Shown here: in pieces, positions 1 through 5,835 of the stretch | How positions within the stretch are numbered: position 1 is the first letter of the stretch | How the letters are laid out: each line of letters begins with the position of its first letter | Source: Bacteroidota bacterium | Lineage (GTDB): Bacteria; Bacteroidota; Bacteroidia; Bacteroidales; VadinHA17 | Length of the DNA: 5,835 nucleotides | Direction of reading: 5' to 3' | NCBI GenBank assembly: GCA_030593185.1 | Contig: JAUVHQ010000147.1 | Location: 1-5,835, forward strand | Notes under the pieces: model-generated | Told to the model about the DNA's origin: nothing | The model's database searches: none | What the model saw: the letters and a program-made list of their open reading frames with translations, nothing else | Program-made: the position numbers and the translations under genes

Positions 1-3000
1 AGTCAGAATATATTGTATTTTCAAAAGACCGCATTGCCAGCAAAAAAGCTATTGCAACAATTTACCTTGAAGAAGACTCTATTTTCCATCCCGGAATTGC
101 CTTCAATTATCAAGTTTCAAATAAAGAAATAACGTTGTACCGTACAAATGATAAACTTACTCACAGCCCATATTTTAATTCCTACCACAATCTTGATATG
201 GAATTTGAAATGTTCTCATGGAAGATTGAGGATCCTAAAATAAAAATGACAATGTCAAGAGGAGCAAGTCTTGGGCATGCACGATTTGAATCAATCAGTT
301 ATTATAACGAAAATGAATTCCACAGAATCCAGGGAATCGATGAACATCATCCTCTTTTTACACTGAAGAATTTTGCCAAATGGTATTACTCCGAAACTTT
401 TCCTGTTGATGAACTGGCAAAATGGATGAATAAACCACCCTACCAGATAAAACAACTCTGTGTAAGATTATCAACAGATGGTTTTATTTATTATGATCAG
501 AATACGGATGAAGTAACAATTAAAAAACGGTTATACGATTTTATTGATGCATTTGCCGGAGAAATTGATTTTGATGTAATTGGTTTTGTTTCAAATACAA
601 GGGCTCCGCTTGAAAATGCCACACTTGATCTGAATACTAATAATTTGACCATTAATGGTGTATCTCAAATATTTCTTAGCGATTTTCAAAATGTTATTAT
701 ATGGCCAAAAAATGAACAAATTATTCTTGGTAAAAACCGGAATTTTGATTTTGACGGGAAAATCATAGCCGGTCTTTTTACATTTTTTGGCGAAAATTTT
801 AAATTCAAGTATGATTCTTTTAAGATTAATCTTCACAACCTAGACTCTATGCAGCTAGCTATTCAGACAGATACATCCAATATTTATGGAAACGCTTTAC
901 TTTCAGAAATCAAGAACACTATTGAAATGATAACAGGGGAACTACTTATTGATCATCCTTCGAATAAATCGGGATATTATCAATTCCCTGAATACCCAAT
1001 ACTTCACAGTATGTCCAATTCTTTCGTTTATTACGATCATATTCCCGGTTTGGACAGCACATATTCCCGCGATGATTTTTATTTTGAGCTTGAACCTTAC
1101 ACAATCAATAACCTGGACAGATTCAAAAAAGAAGATGTGCAGTTTAAAGGTAAATTCAGTAGTGGTATATTCCCGGAAATCTCACAAACACTTACAGTAC
1201 AGGAAGATAATTCACTCGGTTTTTCGCACGCAACTCCTACAGAAGGGCTTCTTGCATATAAAGGAAAAGGAGTTTTTTACAATAATATCAAACTAAGTAA
1301 TAAAGGACTCAAGGGCGAGGGAAAATTACATTATCTTTCTTCTGTTGCTGAATCTGATGATTTTATTTTTTATCCCGATTCAATGTTTGCCGAGGCTCAA
1401 ACTTTTAGTATTAATAAGCAGGAAACCGGTGTGAAGTTTCCCGAATTAAGTGCAGATAATGTCCAGATAAAATGGTACCCAAATAAAGATGAATGGATTG
1501 CCCATAGCACTAAGAATGATTTTTCATTATTTGATGATAAAATAAAATTGAAAGGATCAGTTATACTAAAACCTGATGGCCTTTTAGGATTAGGAAGAAT
1601 CGATCTGCCTGATGCCATTTTAACATCGGATAATTATCTTTTTACAGAAAAGTCTTTTGATACTGATACAGCTAATTTCCGGTTAAGATCGAAAAAAACT
1701 GACGGATATGCATTTATTGCTGACAATATAAGCGCACATATTGATTTAAGTAGTAATAGTGGCTTATTCACCTCAAATTCTGATACAACCGATATGATTT
1801 TCCCTGAAAACCAGATATCAACCAGTCTGGACTATTTCATATGGAATATGGATGTTAAAGAACTGGCATTGGGCAAAAAGGGAAGGAAGAAAAAAACCGT
1901 GCCTGAATCTTCTGATTCCCCATATTATGCTGATGTCAGAATTGAAAAACCAACTCTTGTTTCAATCAACCCCAAAAAAGACTCATTAGGTTTTGTAACC
2001 GACTCAGCGGTTTACAACATGGAAGAGAATCTTATTACTGCTTATGAAGTAAATTTTATTGAAATAGCTGATGCAATGATCTTTCCTTATGAAGGTATTG
2101 TTAAAATTGAAAACAAATCGAGAATAAGAACTCTTGAAGATGCAAAGATACTTGCCAACAACCGGTTTGTAATTGAACCGGCAAGTGTAAATATCCATGA
2201 TAAAAACAATTATACCGGCTCAGGATTGTATAATTATATTGACCAAAATGAAAATCCTCAACCAATTAGGTTTGACAGCATAACTGTAAACAAAGAGAAA
2301 GTAACTGTCGGATACGGAACCATCGAAGAAAATGATGATTTTAAATTAAGTCCCTACTTTCGTTTTATTGGAGATGTGAATATAAATGCGAATAAAGATT
2401 ATCTGACTTTTACAGGAGGAGTACAAATTGAACACCAGTGTGCCGGCATATCTCAGAATTATTTACAATTTACATCTGAGATCAATCCTGAGAATGTGTT
2501 GATTCCTGTTTCATCTAACTTACGGAATAGTGATGGCAGAAGAATTTTCAGCGGTCTTTATATCACTGAAGACTCCACTCATTTTTATCAAACATTTATG
2601 GGCGGACGAAAAGACTACAGTGATAACCTTATAACGCAAGCCGAAGGTTATTTGTATTATGATGAAGGTTCAGATAATTACAAAATAGGTAGTTTGGAAA
2701 AATTAACTGATGAAACCTTACCAGGTAATCTACTAAGCTTTGACAAAAATTACTGTAATCTTTATGGTGAAGGGGCACTTGATCTGGCTGTTGAATATGG
2801 ACAGGTTAAAATTACTGTTGTTGGAAACACTCTTCATGAATCAGAATCAGAACTAACAACAATGAATGTTATGTTAGGTTTTGATTTCTTTTTTTACGAT
2901 GAAGCTATGATGGTTATGGCTAACGATATATTTGTAATACCCACACTTGAGCCTGTTGATATGACCACCGGGCGATATAAAAAAGGTATGCGGGAACTGA

Positions 3001-3500
3001 TAGGTGTGGAACAGGCTAATTCATTATCACAGGAATCAAGTCTTTTTGGAATAATGGCTGAACTTCCCGAAGGGATCAGAAAATACAAAATACTTTTAAC
3101 AGATGTTAAATTGAAATGGAACCAGGAAACCAGTTCATATCGCTCAGTAGGAAAGATAGGTATTGGTAATATTATGAATAAACAACTGAACGTAAAAACT
3201 GAAGGATACCTTGAAATTCAAAAGAAGAAAAGCGGTGATATGTTTGATCTGTATCTTAAACTTGATGATGAAACCTGGTATTATTTCGCATATACAAGAG
3301 GCGTTATGCAGGCCCTTTCAAATAACCATAGCTTCACAGATCCCATTCAGGCACTCAAGACAGGTCAAAGAAGACTGGATGTAAGAAGTGGTGAGACATC
3401 TTATATATATATGCTATCAGTCGACAGAAAACTTCAGATGTTCCTGAGAAGGTTCAGATTATATGAAAATAATGAAAATAGTGATGAGGAAGAATTATAG
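1..3500 (+). CDS. Giant beta-rich conserved protein of unknown function, probably cell-envelope (5' end missing)
   Basis: The frame is open from the left edge (first full codon at position 3) to a TAG at 3498-3500, giving about 1165 C-terminal residues; the true start and any signal peptide lie outside the window. I cannot assign a function. The protein is made mostly of alternating hydrophobic/polar stretches typical of beta-strands, has no obvious membrane helix in the visible part and only about three cysteines, which would suit an exported or periplasmic protein. Visible pieces in order are: a beta-rich region with a winged-helix-like insert (366-545), a region around 615-860 containing FDFDGKIIAGLF and FKINLHNLDSMQL, two tandem ~92-residue repeats (1257-1808), a Lys-rich linker near 1875-1905, and a C-terminal half with ADAMIFPYEGIVKIE and LTFTGGVQIEHQC. 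The C-terminus is acidic (NSDEEEL) and I see no type IX secretion sorting domain. From memory the style matches very large Bacteroidota hypothetical proteins. An OstA/AsmA-like envelope role is possible but unproven. Confidence 0.85.
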   Translation, partial: SEYIVFSKDRIASKKAIATIYLEEDSIFHPGIAFNYQVSNKEITLYRTNDKLTHSPYFNSYHNLDMEFEMFSWKIEDPKIKMTMSRGASLGHARFESISYYNENEFHRIQGIDEHHPLFTLKNFAKWYYSETFPVDELAKWMNKPPYQIKQLCVRLSTDGFIYYDQNTDEVTIKKRLYDFIDAFAGEIDFDVIGFVSNTRAPLENATLDLNTNNLTINGVSQIFLSDFQNVIIWPKNEQIILGKNRNFDFDGKIIAGLFTFFGENFKFKYDSFKINLHNLDSMQLAIQTDTSNIYGNALLSEIKNTIEMITGELLIDHPSNKSGYYQFPEYPILHSMSNSFVYYDHIPGLDSTYSRDDFYFELEPYTINNLDRFKKEDVQFKGKFSSGIFPEISQTLTVQEDNSLGFSHATPTEGLLAYKGKGVFYNNIKLSNKGLKGEGKLHYLSSVAESDDFIFYPDSMFAEAQTFSINKQETGVKFPELSADNVQIKWYPNKDEWIAHSTKNDFSLFDDKIKLKGSVILKPDGLLGLGRIDLPDAILTSDNYLFTEKSFDTDTANFRLRSKKTDGYAFIADNISAHIDLSSNSGLFTSNSDTTDMIFPENQISTSLDYFIWNMDVKELALGKKGRKKKTVPESSDSPYYADVRIEKPTLVSINPKKDSLGFVTDSAVYNMEENLITAYEVNFIEIADAMIFPYEGIVKIENKSRIRTLEDAKILANNRFVIEPASVNIHDKNNYTGSGLYNYIDQNENPQPIRFDSITVNKEKVTVGYGTIEENDDFKLSPYFRFIGDVNINANKDYLTFTGGVQIEHQCAGISQNYLQFTSEINPENVLIPVSSNLRNSDGRRIFSGLYITEDSTHFYQTFMGGRKDYSDNLITQAEGYLYYDEGSDNYKIGSLEKLTDETLPGNLLSFDKNYCNLYGEGALDLAVEYGQVKITVVGNTLHESESELTTMNVMLGFDFFFYDEAMMVMANDIFVIPTLEPVDMTTGRYKKGMRELIGVEQANSLSQESSLFGIMAELPEGIRKYKILLTDVKLKWNQETSSYRSVGKIGIGNIMNKQLNVKTEGYLEIQKKKSGDMFDLYLKLDDETWYYFAYTRGVMQALSNNHSFTDPIQALKTGQRRLDVRSGETSYIYMLSVDRKLQMFLRRFRLYENNENSDEEEL
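366..545 (+). other. Winged-helix-like segment inside the giant protein
   Basis: Within the beta-rich protein these ~60 residues look different. An amphipathic stretch (KNFAKWYYSETF) is followed by a helix-turn-helix-like unit: PVDELAKWMN, a turn KPPYQ, then IKQLCVRLSTDGF. After it comes a possible two-stranded wing (IYYDQNTDEVTIKKRL). The pattern of a short helix, a turn, a helix ending in a Gly-aromatic pair, then a hairpin resembles winged-helix folds. This is a reading by eye. If the protein is exported, the fold would more likely serve protein contacts than DNA binding. Confidence 0.4.
1257..1808 (+). repeat. Two tandem ~92-residue protein repeats in the giant protein
   Basis: Copy A spans about 1257-1529 and copy B about 1530-1808, directly adjacent in the same frame. 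Landmarks line up in order: KGLKGEGKLHYL with DGLLGLGRIDLP; SDDFIFYPDSM with SDNYLFTEKSF; AEAQTFSI with DTANFRL; SADNVQIKW with IADNISAHI; and the closing FDD with FPE. The repeat is visible only at protein level; the DNA of the two copies has diverged, so it is an old duplication or a structural module (probably a beta-layered unit) rather than a recent expansion. Confidence 0.6.
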
Positions 3501-3503
3501 AAG

Positions 3504-4010
3504 TTATACAATTTTCCCTCTTTCTCCCAATCTAATTACTTCAAGATCTTTAATATCACTACCATCGATAATGAATCTGACTGCGGTTATAAATTTGTGA
3601 ATACCAGATTTGCCAGCAGCTCCCGGGTTTATATGTAATAAATCCAGTTCCTTGTCATACATAACCTTAAGTATATGTGAATGTCCGGAGATGAATAATC
3701 CGGGAGGGGTTTTATGTATCTCCTCTCTTACCAGCCGGTCGTACTTTCCGGGATAACCACCAATATGAGTGATCCACACTGATTTCTTTTCACAAATGAA
3801 CCGGAGATTTTTCGGGAAACCGGAACGGATCTTATGACCGTCAATATTTCCATAAACTGCCCTTAACGGTTTAAATTGTTCTAACCTGTGTACAATTTCA
3901 ATATTACCTATATCACCAGCATGCCAGATTTCATCACACTCCACAAAATATTCAAATATATCAGGGTGAAGATATCTATGGGTGTCTGATAATAATCCGA
4001 TCCTTGTCAT
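3504..4010 (-). CDS. YfcE/MJ0936-family metallophosphoesterase
   Basis: This 168-residue protein is a small, probably cytoplasmic, calcineurin-like phosphoesterase with a two-metal site; such enzymes hydrolyse phosphodiester or phosphomonoester bonds, and the physiological substrate cannot be read from sequence. All core motifs are present in order: SDTH (D9, H11), GDIG (D33), GNID (N55), THIGG (H82), GHSH (H110, H112), followed by NPGA. The length fits the family (roughly 160-185 residues). I chose the ATG at 4010 because the first beta-strand of the fold (RIGLLSDTH) starts right after it. An in-frame ATG at 4076 would add 22 AT-rich codons with no family counterpart. Its stop is 3 bases from the stop of the convergent giant gene, and its 5' end faces rsmE across 149 bp. 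It is likely a single-gene unit. Confidence 0.93.
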   Translation of the reverse strand: MTRIGLLSDTHRYLHPDIFEYFVECDEIWHAGDIGNIEIVHRLEQFKPLRAVYGNIDGHKIRSGFPKNLRFICEKKSVWITHIGGYPGKYDRLVREEIHKTPPGLFISGHSHILKVMYDKELDLLHINPGAAGKSGIHKFITAVRFIIDGSDIKDLEVIRLGERGKIV

Positions 4011-4131
4011 TTCCAGCTCTTTTAGAAAGAATAAATCTATAATAATTTTCAGAAATATATCGAAATAGTTGTACACTAATCTTTCCTGCCTGCAAATAAT
4101 CCAACAAACATAAAGGTTAACAGGAAATTGC

Positions 4132-4139
4132 TAAATTTG
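4132..4139 (+). promoter_or_regulatory. Candidate Bacteroidota -7 promoter element for rsmE
   Basis: TAAATTTG matches the Bacteroidota -7 consensus TAnnTTTG exactly and lies 20 bases before the rsmE ATG, which would give a leader of roughly 10-16 nt. No clear TTG sits at the expected -33 position, so the match is only half a promoter. A 5-bp inverted repeat (AAATT at 4125-4129, AATTT at 4134-4138) overlaps it, but in DNA this AT-rich it may be chance. Confidence 0.45.
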
Positions 4140-4159
4140 TTTTTCATACTTATATAAAG

Positions 4160-4861
4160 ATGCATACTTTTTATACACCGGGCATTCAGGGGAAGTTACA
4201 CCAGCTTGACAAGCAGGAATCACAACACTGTATAAATGTGCTCCGCTTACAAGAGGGTGATAAAATCATCCTTGTTGATGGAAAGGGCGGATATTTCAAA
4301 GCAAAGGTCAAGACACCTGATTCACATAAATGTACGGTTGAAATTATAAGCAGTAAACACGAGGTTGGGAAAAAGGATTTCAGACTTCATATTGCAATTG
4401 CTCCAACAAAAAACATCAGCCGTTTCGAATGGTTTCTTGAAAAAGCAACTGAAATTAGCATTGATGAGATCACTCCCCTGCTTTGTGAGCGGTCTGAAAG
4501 GAAAACCATTCGCAACGAACGTTTAGATAAGGTAATCGTTTCAGCGATGAAGCAATCTGTCAAAGCCTACAAACCAAAATTAAATAGAATAACAAATTTC
4601 ACAGAATTCGTATCCTTAAAACATTCCTTCAATAAATTCATTGCCTATTGCGACAAGAAATCTAATCCTGAATTAAAAGAACTGGTAACAAAAGGAGATG
4701 ATATTCTGATCTTAATTGGTCCTGAGGGAGATTTTTCTTCAGAAGAAGTACATCAGGCTACCAAAAATGGATTTTATTCAATACAACTGGGAACAAGCAG
4801 GTTACGTACAGAAACAGCTGGTATTGTTGCCTGTCATACTGTTAATCTGGTTAACCAGTAA
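4160..4861 (+). CDS. rsmE: 16S rRNA (uracil-1498-N3)-methyltransferase RsmE
   Basis: RsmE uses S-adenosylmethionine to methylate N3 of U1498 in 16S rRNA, near the decoding site of the assembled 30S subunit, and acts in the cytoplasm. The 233 residues have the usual family length and layout. An N-terminal PUA-like RNA-binding domain (about 1-70) carries the typical ESQHCINVLRLQEGD stretch at 20-34. The SPOUT/trefoil-knot methyltransferase domain (about 74-233) contains KATEISIDEITPLLCERSE (95-113), SAMKQSVKAY (128-137), the cofactor-loop motif IGPEGDFS (186-193) and the signature LGTSRLRTETA (210-220). Nothing important is missing. The ATG at 4160 gives the expected N-terminus. The gene is transcribed alone in the window, divergent from the phosphoesterase gene and convergent with the zinc-ribbon gene. 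Confidence 0.97.
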   Translation: MHTFYTPGIQGKLHQLDKQESQHCINVLRLQEGDKIILVDGKGGYFKAKVKTPDSHKCTVEIISSKHEVGKKDFRLHIAIAPTKNISRFEWFLEKATEISIDEITPLLCERSERKTIRNERLDKVIVSAMKQSVKAYKPKLNRITNFTEFVSLKHSFNKFIAYCDKKSNPELKELVTKGDDILILIGPEGDFSSEEVHQATKNGFYSIQLGTSRLRTETAGIVACHTVNLVNQ

Positions 4862-4876
4862 ATAACCTTGTTATTT
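4860..4876. terminator. Weak AT-rich hairpin between convergent rsmE and zinc-ribbon genes
   Basis: A perfect 7-bp inverted repeat (AAATAAC, loop CTT, GTTATTT) begins inside the rsmE stop codon and fills most of the 21-bp gap between the two convergent genes. It could act as a bidirectional terminator, but it has a single G-C pair, a 3-nt loop and no proper T-tract, so its strength is doubtful. Confidence 0.3.
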
Positions 4877-4882
4877 GAATAA

Positions 4883-5092
4883 TCAGGATGTTAGGAAATC
4901 GAAAACATTCCCCATCTTACTGGCTTCTTCTTTGTATATCTCAGTAAATTTACACTTTGTACAGGTAATGGTTGTGAAATGTTTACTTTGGATATCAAAA
5001 ATCTTGGTCCAGAAGCCGCCAGTTGCTCTAAACTCATCTACATCATATTTCCTGTTGCCACATTTTGGACATTGGTACTTATAGTTTATCAT
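4883..5092 (-). CDS. Small zinc-ribbon protein, YpzJ/COG3478 (DUF2082)-like
   Basis: This 69-residue protein is a single zinc ribbon. Two CxxC knuckles, CPKC (C8, C11) and CTKC (C44, C47), would bind one zinc ion. Between them lies RATGGFWTKIFDIQ (22-35) and after them KMGNVFDF near the end. This arrangement matches, from memory, a family described as predicted nucleic-acid-binding Zn-ribbon proteins (COG3478, DUF2082). Molecular function is unknown; binding of nucleic acid is a family-level prediction only. It is probably cytoplasmic, with no signal peptide or membrane segment. The gene follows the RHH gene on the same strand after a 46-bp gap and may be the last gene of that cluster, though a promoter of its own in the gap cannot be excluded. 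It faces rsmE. Confidence 0.85.
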   Translation of the reverse strand: MINYKYQCPKCGNRKYDVDEFRATGGFWTKIFDIQSKHFTTITCTKCKFTEIYKEEASKMGNVFDFLTS

Positions 5093-5138
5093 ATCTGTTT
5101 TTATTTCATAATTCTTTAACTTATAGGTTCAATAGCTA

Positions 5139-5315
5139 TTAATTATTATTAAGCTTACTTTTATGTGGCTTAAAGCGCCCGGCTTTTTTTAATGCCTGGT
5201 CAAGTATCCACTCAATTTGCCCATTGGCACTGCGAAATTCATCTGCAGCCCATTTTTCAACTGCTTTCAGCTTTTCCGGATCGATCCGTATTACAAATGC
5301 TTTTTTCTTCGGCAT
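5139..5315 (-). CDS. Arc-type ribbon-helix-helix protein (58 aa), partner of the SPFH gene
   Basis: The product looks like a small ribbon-helix-helix (MetJ/Arc-type) DNA-binding protein. Residues 5-11 (KAFVIRI) form the beta-strand that would pair in a dimer and contact the DNA major groove, about 13-26 form helix A (PEKLKAVEKWAADE), and about 29-44 helix B (SANGQIEWILDQALKK), followed by a basic tail. The FRSANGQIE stretch is typical of Arc-like proteins encoded next to SPFH genes. I chose the ATG at 5315 (MPKKK...) because it gives the family-typical N-terminus and a 10-bp gap after the SPFH stop. The alternative ATG at 5348 adds 11 codons and overlaps the SPFH gene. There is no toxin gene beside it, so a toxin-antitoxin reading is not supported. 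Target DNA is unknown; self-regulation of the cluster is plausible. Confidence 0.85.
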   Translation of the reverse strand: MPKKKAFVIRIDPEKLKAVEKWAADEFRSANGQIEWILDQALKKAGRFKPHKSKLNNN

Positions 5316-5325
5316 TCTGTTTTTC

Positions 5326-5835
5326 TTATTGATGTAATGTTCCTGCATTTATTACTGGTGTAGGATCCTTATCACCGCAAAGGACAACCATTAAATTACT
5401 AACCATTGTAGCTTTTTTCTCTTCATCCATCTCAATTATTTTTTTCTTTGATAATTCATCCAGAGCCATTTCAACCATACTTACAGCACCTTCTACAATT
5501 TTAAAACGAGCTGCAACAATTGCTGTTGCCTGTTGTCTTCGCAACATAGCACTTGCAATCTCGGCTGCATAGGCGATATAATTAATACGTGCTTCAATTA
5601 CGTGAATACCTGCAATTTCCAGTCTCTCAACTATTTCTTTTTCCAATTCATTGTTTACCTCTTCCTGCCCTGACCTCAATGTAATCTCAGCTTCCTCATC
5701 CTCAAAATTATCATAAGAATAGCTTCCAGCCAGTTTTCTAAGTGCTGCTTCACTCTGAACCACAACAAAATGCTCATATTCATCAACTTCAAATACTGCT
5801 TTGTAAGTATCTGCAACTTTCCAAACCAGAACAAG
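5326..5835 (-). CDS. SPFH/band-7 (stomatin-prohibitin-like) protein, C-terminal part
   Basis: The frame stays open to the right edge, so the N-terminal part, including any membrane anchor, is missing; 169 C-terminal residues are visible. They cover the end of the SPFH domain (VWKVADTYKAVFEVDEYE, then VVQSEAALRKLAGSY) and the following segment EIVERLEIAGIHVIEARINY, then an Ala- and charge-rich helical region (YAAEIASAMLRRQQATAIVAARFKIVEGAVSMVEMALDEL) typical of the coiled C-terminal part of these proteins, and a tail with VSNLMVVLCGDKDPTPVINAGTL. Family members assemble into membrane-associated oligomers and are thought to scaffold membrane microdomains or modulate membrane proteases; the role of this subgroup is not established. 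It is the first visible gene of a minus-strand cluster and stops 10 bp before the RHH gene, so the two are very likely co-transcribed and perhaps translationally coupled. Confidence 0.92.
   Translation of the reverse strand, partial: LVLVWKVADTYKAVFEVDEYEHFVVVQSEAALRKLAGSYSYDNFEDEEAEITLRSGQEEVNNELEKEIVERLEIAGIHVIEARINYIAYAAEIASAMLRRQQATAIVAARFKIVEGAVSMVEMALDELSKKKIIEMDEEKKATMVSNLMVVLCGDKDPTPVINAGTLHQ

Noticed and set aside
135..137. TTG as the start of the giant gene
   Set aside because: The same frame is open back to the left edge and codes for similar beta-rich sequence (for example IATIYLEEDSIFHPG), so the gene is cut by the window and starts upstream.
949..1296. 115-codon open frame on the + strand inside the giant gene
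   Set aside because: It lies in another frame of a well-supported gene and has no recognisable domain; it is a shadow of the real coding frame. The minus-strand open frames at 591-836, 1397-1618, 2004-2198 and 2894-3088 are rejected for the same reason.
4011..4076. 22-codon N-terminal extension of the phosphoesterase
   Set aside because: The extra residues are AT-codon-driven (Phe, Ile, Leu, Lys, Tyr) and lie before the first strand of the fold; family members start at the position of the ATG at 4010.
4011..4159. Riboswitch or small RNA in the divergent intergenic region
   Set aside because: The 149 bp are AT-rich, with no strong hairpins or conserved aptamer-like elements; only a candidate -7 element for rsmE could be supported.
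4875..5084. 69-codon open frame on the + strand opposite the zinc-ribbon gene
   Set aside because: It is antisense to a gene with clear CxxC zinc-binding motifs, and its own translation shows no family features.
5139..5315. RHH gene as an antitoxin of a toxin-antitoxin pair
   Set aside because: Neither neighbour resembles a toxin: one is an SPFH protein and the other a zinc ribbon. The RHH fold alone is not evidence for a toxin-antitoxin system.
5316..5348. 11-codon N-terminal extension of the RHH protein
   Set aside because: It overlaps the end of the SPFH gene and precedes the family-typical MPKKK start.

Overview
The window looks like a chromosomal segment of a member of the Bacteroidota, probably Bacteroidales/Marinilabiliales-like. 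The clues are AT-rich DNA, starts without clear Shine-Dalgarno sequences, a TAnnTTTG-type promoter element ahead of rsmE, and a very large beta-rich envelope-type protein of a kind I associate with this phylum. The assignment rests on protein style and promoter type, not on a database search.

Layout: (1) Positions 1-3500, + strand, hold the C-terminal ~1165 residues of a huge protein of unknown function. Its start lies upstream of the window. It contains a winged-helix-like insert (366-545) and two tandem ~92-residue repeats (1257-1808). (2) Three bases after its stop, on the opposite strand, lies the stop of a small YfcE/MJ0936-type metallophosphoesterase (3504-4010). (3) A 149-bp divergent intergenic region (4011-4159) separates it from rsmE (4160-4861, +), the 16S rRNA m3U1498 methyltransferase. 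(4) Facing rsmE is a minus-strand cluster read in the order SPFH/band-7 protein (5326 to the window end, N-terminus missing), a 58-residue ribbon-helix-helix protein (5139-5315), and a 69-residue zinc-ribbon protein (4883-5092).

The window is densely coding; no gene-free stretch exceeds 300 bases. There are no RNA genes, insertion sequences, CRISPR arrays or phage genes. Most of it is ordinary chromosome. The two parts most worth a second look are the SPFH/RHH/zinc-ribbon cluster, where a membrane-scaffold family protein is tightly linked to a putative DNA-binding protein and a putative nucleic-acid-binding protein, and the giant protein with its embedded winged-helix-like segment. I cannot claim that either is a proven new system.
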